From: Chondrosia reniformis | Lineage: Eukaryota; Porifera; Demospongiae; Chondrillida; Chondrillidae | NCBI GenBank assembly: GCA_947172415.1 | Contig: OX359201.1 | Span: forward strand, 5,630,501 to 5,694,500 | DNA length: 64,000 nucleotides | Direction of reading: 5' to 3' | Shown here: positions 60,101 to 64,000 of the stretch, one piece after another | How the letters are laid out: every line of letters begins with the position of its first letter | Position numbering within the stretch: position 1 is the first letter of the stretch | Position numbers and translations under genes: made by a program | Notes under the pieces: generated by a model | The model's database searches: none | The model's input: the letters and a program-made list of their open reading frames with translations, nothing else | Told to the model about the DNA's origin: nothing

Positions 60101-63100
60101 CTTTGTGTGGGAGATTTTAATGTACATTAAGGGTCGTAACTCCATCAAACAGCAAGATGTGAAGCCAATACTTGATGTCAGCATTCACAGACATGTATGA
60201 ATCATTTCCAGAGAGTTTTAGAAATTTCAATTTTTGTTCATATTTGCCCTATCTCTCACCATACATTAACTTTGTGTGGGAGATTTTAATGTACATTAAG
60301 GGTCGTAACTCCATCAAGCAGCAAGATGTGAAGCCAATACTTGATGTCAGCATTCACAGACATGTATGAAACATTTCCAATGAGTTTTAAAAGTTTTAAT
60401 TTTTGTTCATATTTGCTCTATATATCTCTCACCATACATTAACTTTGTGTGGGAGATTTTAATTTACATTAAGGGTCGTAACTCCAACAAACAGCAAGAT
60501 GTGAAGCTAAAACTTGATGTCAGCATTCATAGACATGTATAAAACATTTCCAAAGAGTTTTAGAAGTTTTAATTTTTGTTCATAATTGCCCTATCTCTCA
60601 CCATACATTAATTTTGTATGGCAGATTTTAATGTACATTAAGGGTCGTAACTCCATCAAGCAGCAAGATGTGAAGCCAATACTTGATGTCAGCATTCACA
60701 GACATGTATGAAACATTTGCAAAGAGTTTTAGAAGTTTCAATTTTTGTTCATATTTGCCCTATCTCTCACCATACATTAACTTTGTGTGGGAGATTTTAA
60801 TGTACATTAAGGGTCGTAACTCCATCAAACAGCAAGATGTGAAGCCAATACTTGATGTCAGCATTCACAGACATGTATGAATCATTTCCAAAGAGTTTTA
60901 GAAATTTCAATTTTTGTTCATATTTGCCCTATCTCTCACCATACATTTACTTTGTGTGGGAGATTTTAATGTACATTAAGTGTCGTCACTCCATCAAACA
61001 GTAATATGTGAAGCCAATACTTGATGTCAGCATTCACAGCCATGTATGAAACATTTGCAAAGAGTTTTAGAAATTTCAATTTTTGTTCATATTTGCCCTA
61101 TCTCTCACCATACATTAACTTTGTGTTGGAGATTTTAATGTACATTAAGGGTCGTAACTCCATCAAACAGCAAGATGTGAAGCCAATACTTGATGTCAGC
61201 ATTCACAGACATGTATGAATCATTTCCAGAGAGTTTTAGAAATTTCAATTTTTGTTCATATTTGCCCTATCTCTCACCATACATTAACTTTGTGTGGGAG
61301 ATTTTAATGTACATTAAGGGTCGTAACTCCATCAAGCAGCAAGATGTGAAGCCAATACTTGATGTCAGCATTCACAGACATGTATGAAACATTTGCAAAG
61401 AGTTTTAGAAGTTTCAATTTTTGTTCATATTTGCCCTATCTCTCACCATACATTAACTTTGTGTTGGAGATTTTAATGTACATTAAGGGTAGTAACTCCA
61501 TCAAACAGCAAGATGTGAATCCAATACTTGATGTCAGCATTCACAGACATGTATGAAACATTTCCAAAGAGTTTAAGAAGTTTCAATTTTTGTTCATATT
61601 TGCCCATCTCTCACCATACATTAACTTTGTGTTGGAGATTTTAATGTACATTAAGAGTCGTCACTCCATCAAACAGTAATATGTGAAACTAATACTTGAT
61701 GTCAGCATTCACAGACATGTATGAATCATTTCCAAAGAGTTTTAGAAATTTCAATTTTTGTTCATATTTGCCCTATCTCTCACCATACATTAACTTTGTG
61801 TGGGAGATTTTAATGTACATTAAGGGTCGTAACTCCATCAATCAGCAAGATGTGAAGCCAATACTTGATGTCAGCATTCACAGCCATGTATGAAACATTT
61901 GCAAAGAGTTTTAGAAATTTCAATTTTTGTTCATATTTGCCCTATCTCTCACCATACATTAACTTTGTGTGGGAGATTTTAATGTACATTAAGGGTCGTA
62001 ACTCCATCAAACAGCAAGATGTGAAGCCAATACTTGATGTCAGCATTCACAGACATGTATGAATCATTTCCAGAGAGTTTTAGAAATTTCAATTTTTGTT
62101 CATATTTGCCCTATCTCTCACCATACATTAACTTTGTGTGGGAGATTTTAATGTACATTAAGGGTCGTAACTCCATCAAGCAGCAAGATGTGAAGCCAAT
62201 ACTTGATGTCAGCATTCACAGACATGTATGAAACATTTCCAATGAGTTTTAAAAGTTTTAATTTTTGTTCATATTTGCTCTATATATCTCTCACCATACA
62301 TTAACTTTGTGTGAGAGATTTTAATTTACATTAAGGGTCGTAACTCCAACAAACAGCAAGATGTGAAGCTAAAACTTGATGTCAGCATTCATAGACATGT
62401 ATAAAACATTTCCAAAGAGTTTTAGAAGTTTTAATTTTTGTTCATAATTGCCCTATCTCTCACCATACATTAATTTTGTATGGCAGATTTTAATGTACAT
62501 TAAGGGTCGTAACTCCATCAAGCAGCAAGATGTGAAGCCAATACTTGATGTCAGCATTCACAGACATGTATGAAACATTTGCAAAGAGTTTTAGAAGTTT
62601 CAATTTTTGTTCATATTTGCCCTATCTCTCACCATACATTAACTTTGTAGAGCAGATTTTAATGTACATTAAGGGTCGTAACTTCATCAAACAGCAAGAT
62701 GTGAAGCCAATACTTGATGTCAGCATTCACAGACATGTATGAATCATTTCCAAAGAGTTTAAGAAATTTCAATTTTTGTTCATATTTGCCCTATCTCTCA
62801 CCATACATTAACTTTGTGTTGGAGATTTTAATGTACATCAAGGGTTGTAACTTCATCAAACAGCAAGATGTGAAGCAATACTTGATGTCAGCATTCACAG
62901 ACATGTATGAAACATTTGCAAAGAGTTTTAGAAGTTTCAATTTTTGTTCATATTTGCCCTATCTCTCACCATACATTAAGTTTGTGTTGGAGATTTTAAT
63001 GTACATTAAGGGTCGTAACTCCATCAAACAGTAATATGTGAAACTAATACTTGATGTCAGCATTCACAGACATGTATGAATCATTTCCAAAGAGTTTTAG

Positions 63101-64000
63101 AAATTTCAATTTTTGTTCATATTTGCCCTATCTCTCACCATACATTAACTTTGTGTGGGAGATTTTAATGTACATTAAGGGTCGTAACTCCATCAAGCAG
63201 CAAGATGTGAAGCCAATACTTGATGTCAGCATTCACAGACATGTATGAAACATTTGCAAAGAGTTTTAGAAGTTTCAATTTTTGTTCATATTTGCCCTAT
63301 CTCTCACCATACATTAACTTTGTGTTGGAGATTTTAATGTACATTAAGGGTAGTAACTCCATCAAACAGCAAGATGTGAATCCAATACTTGATGTCAGCA
63401 TTCACAGACATGTATGAAACATTTCCAAAGAGTTTAAGAAGTTTCAATTTTTGTTCATATTTGCCCATCTCTCACCATACATTAACTTTGTGTTGGAGAT
63501 TTTAATGTACATTAAGAGTCGTCACTCCATCAAACAGTAATATGTGAAACTAATACTTGATGTCAGCATTCACAGACATGTATGAATCATTTCCAAAGAG
63601 TTTTAGAAATTTCAATTTTTGTTCATATTTGCCCTATCTCTCACCATACATTAACTTTGTGTGGGAGATTTTAATGTACATTAAGGGTCGTAACTCCATC
63701 AATCAGCAAGATGTGAAGCCAATACTTGATGTCAGCATTCACAGCCATGTATGAAACATTTGCAAAGAGTTTTAGAAATTTCAATTTTTGTTCATATTTG
63801 CCCTATCTCTCACCATACATTAACTTTGTGTGGGAGATTTTAATGTACATTAAGGGTCGTAACTCCATCAAACAGCAAGATGTGAAGCCAATACTTGATG
63901 TCAGCATTCACAGACATGTATGAATCATTTCCAGAGAGTTTTAGAAATTTCAATTTTTGTTCATATTTGCCCTATCTCTCACCATACATTAACTTTGTGT
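57134..64000 (+). repeat. 169-bp satellite, subfamily A, with 845-bp and 1862-bp higher-order repeats
   Basis: About 41 monomers running off the window. The five-monomer block ~57976-58820 is repeated at 58821-59665 (845 bp). An eleven-monomer block repeats with an offset of 1862 bp. For example, the ATGTGAATCCAATAC monomer is at ~59651, 61513 and 63375, and the TTTGCTCTATATATC monomer at ~60410 and 62272. The third copy differs at 62640-63020, so units have also been shuffled or converted. Confidence 0.95.

Noticed and set aside
24267-63923. Dozens of near-identical 65-codon plus-strand frames (MMSAFTDMYE...) and 60-codon minus-strand frames (MERCEAE...)
   Set aside because: They are the translation of satellite monomers. 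The monomer length (169 bp) is not a multiple of three, each frame ends inside the next monomer, and no splice or start context repeats in a gene-like way.

Overview
The window is nuclear DNA from an animal, most likely a demosponge close to Amphimedon. The evidence is that the genes are spliced and metazoan (FIP200, FKBP15, ODR4 and SLC47/MATE homologues), introns are short (about 45-600 bp) with plain GT/AG ends, the DNA is AT-rich, and the palindromic word ACGTACGT is scattered through introns, intergenic DNA and repeats. The species call is an inference; the animal call is secure.

Positions 1-22160 are a compact gene region. In order: the 3' end of an RB1CC1/FIP200 (ATG11-like) autophagy scaffold on the plus strand (1-2250); a complete 22-exon FKBP15 homologue on the minus strand (13214 down to 2905, 1755 codons in my splice model) with three coding minisatellites; a 9-exon ODR4 homologue on the plus strand (13396-16735), divergent from FKBP15 across about 180 bp; and a 2-exon SLC47/MATE transporter on the plus strand (17908-20232). 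Introns and spacers hold several short inverted-repeat elements (MITE-like) and minisatellites. FIP200 (autophagy initiation), FKBP15 (endosome/actin traffic) and ODR4 (ER membrane, receptor folding) all act in membrane traffic; I see no operon-like link beyond the shared FKBP15/ODR4 promoter.

From 22160 to the right edge (64000) the window is a satellite domain with one ~169-bp monomer family, roughly 180 copies. Three subfamilies can be told apart: A (plus orientation, most of the array), B (inverted block, 33695-39950) and C (39951-41490). Higher-order repeats are visible: 845, 1185 and 1862 bp in A, and about 1.70-1.87 kb in B. Seven copies of a ~1260-bp foldback unit are embedded in it. 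The left arm of each unit is an inverted satellite monomer and the right arm merges into the direct array. One unit is split by a 2274-bp Ginger-type DNA transposon (49132-51405) with TGTCACAG termini, a CCGG target duplication, and a three-exon integrase-like transposase ending in a PHD finger. The period, palindromes, higher-order repeats and inversions make this a candidate centromeric or pericentromeric domain, which the sequence alone cannot prove.

Exon limits were worked out by eye from splice signals, phase continuity and remembered family sequences. No alignment or database search was run.
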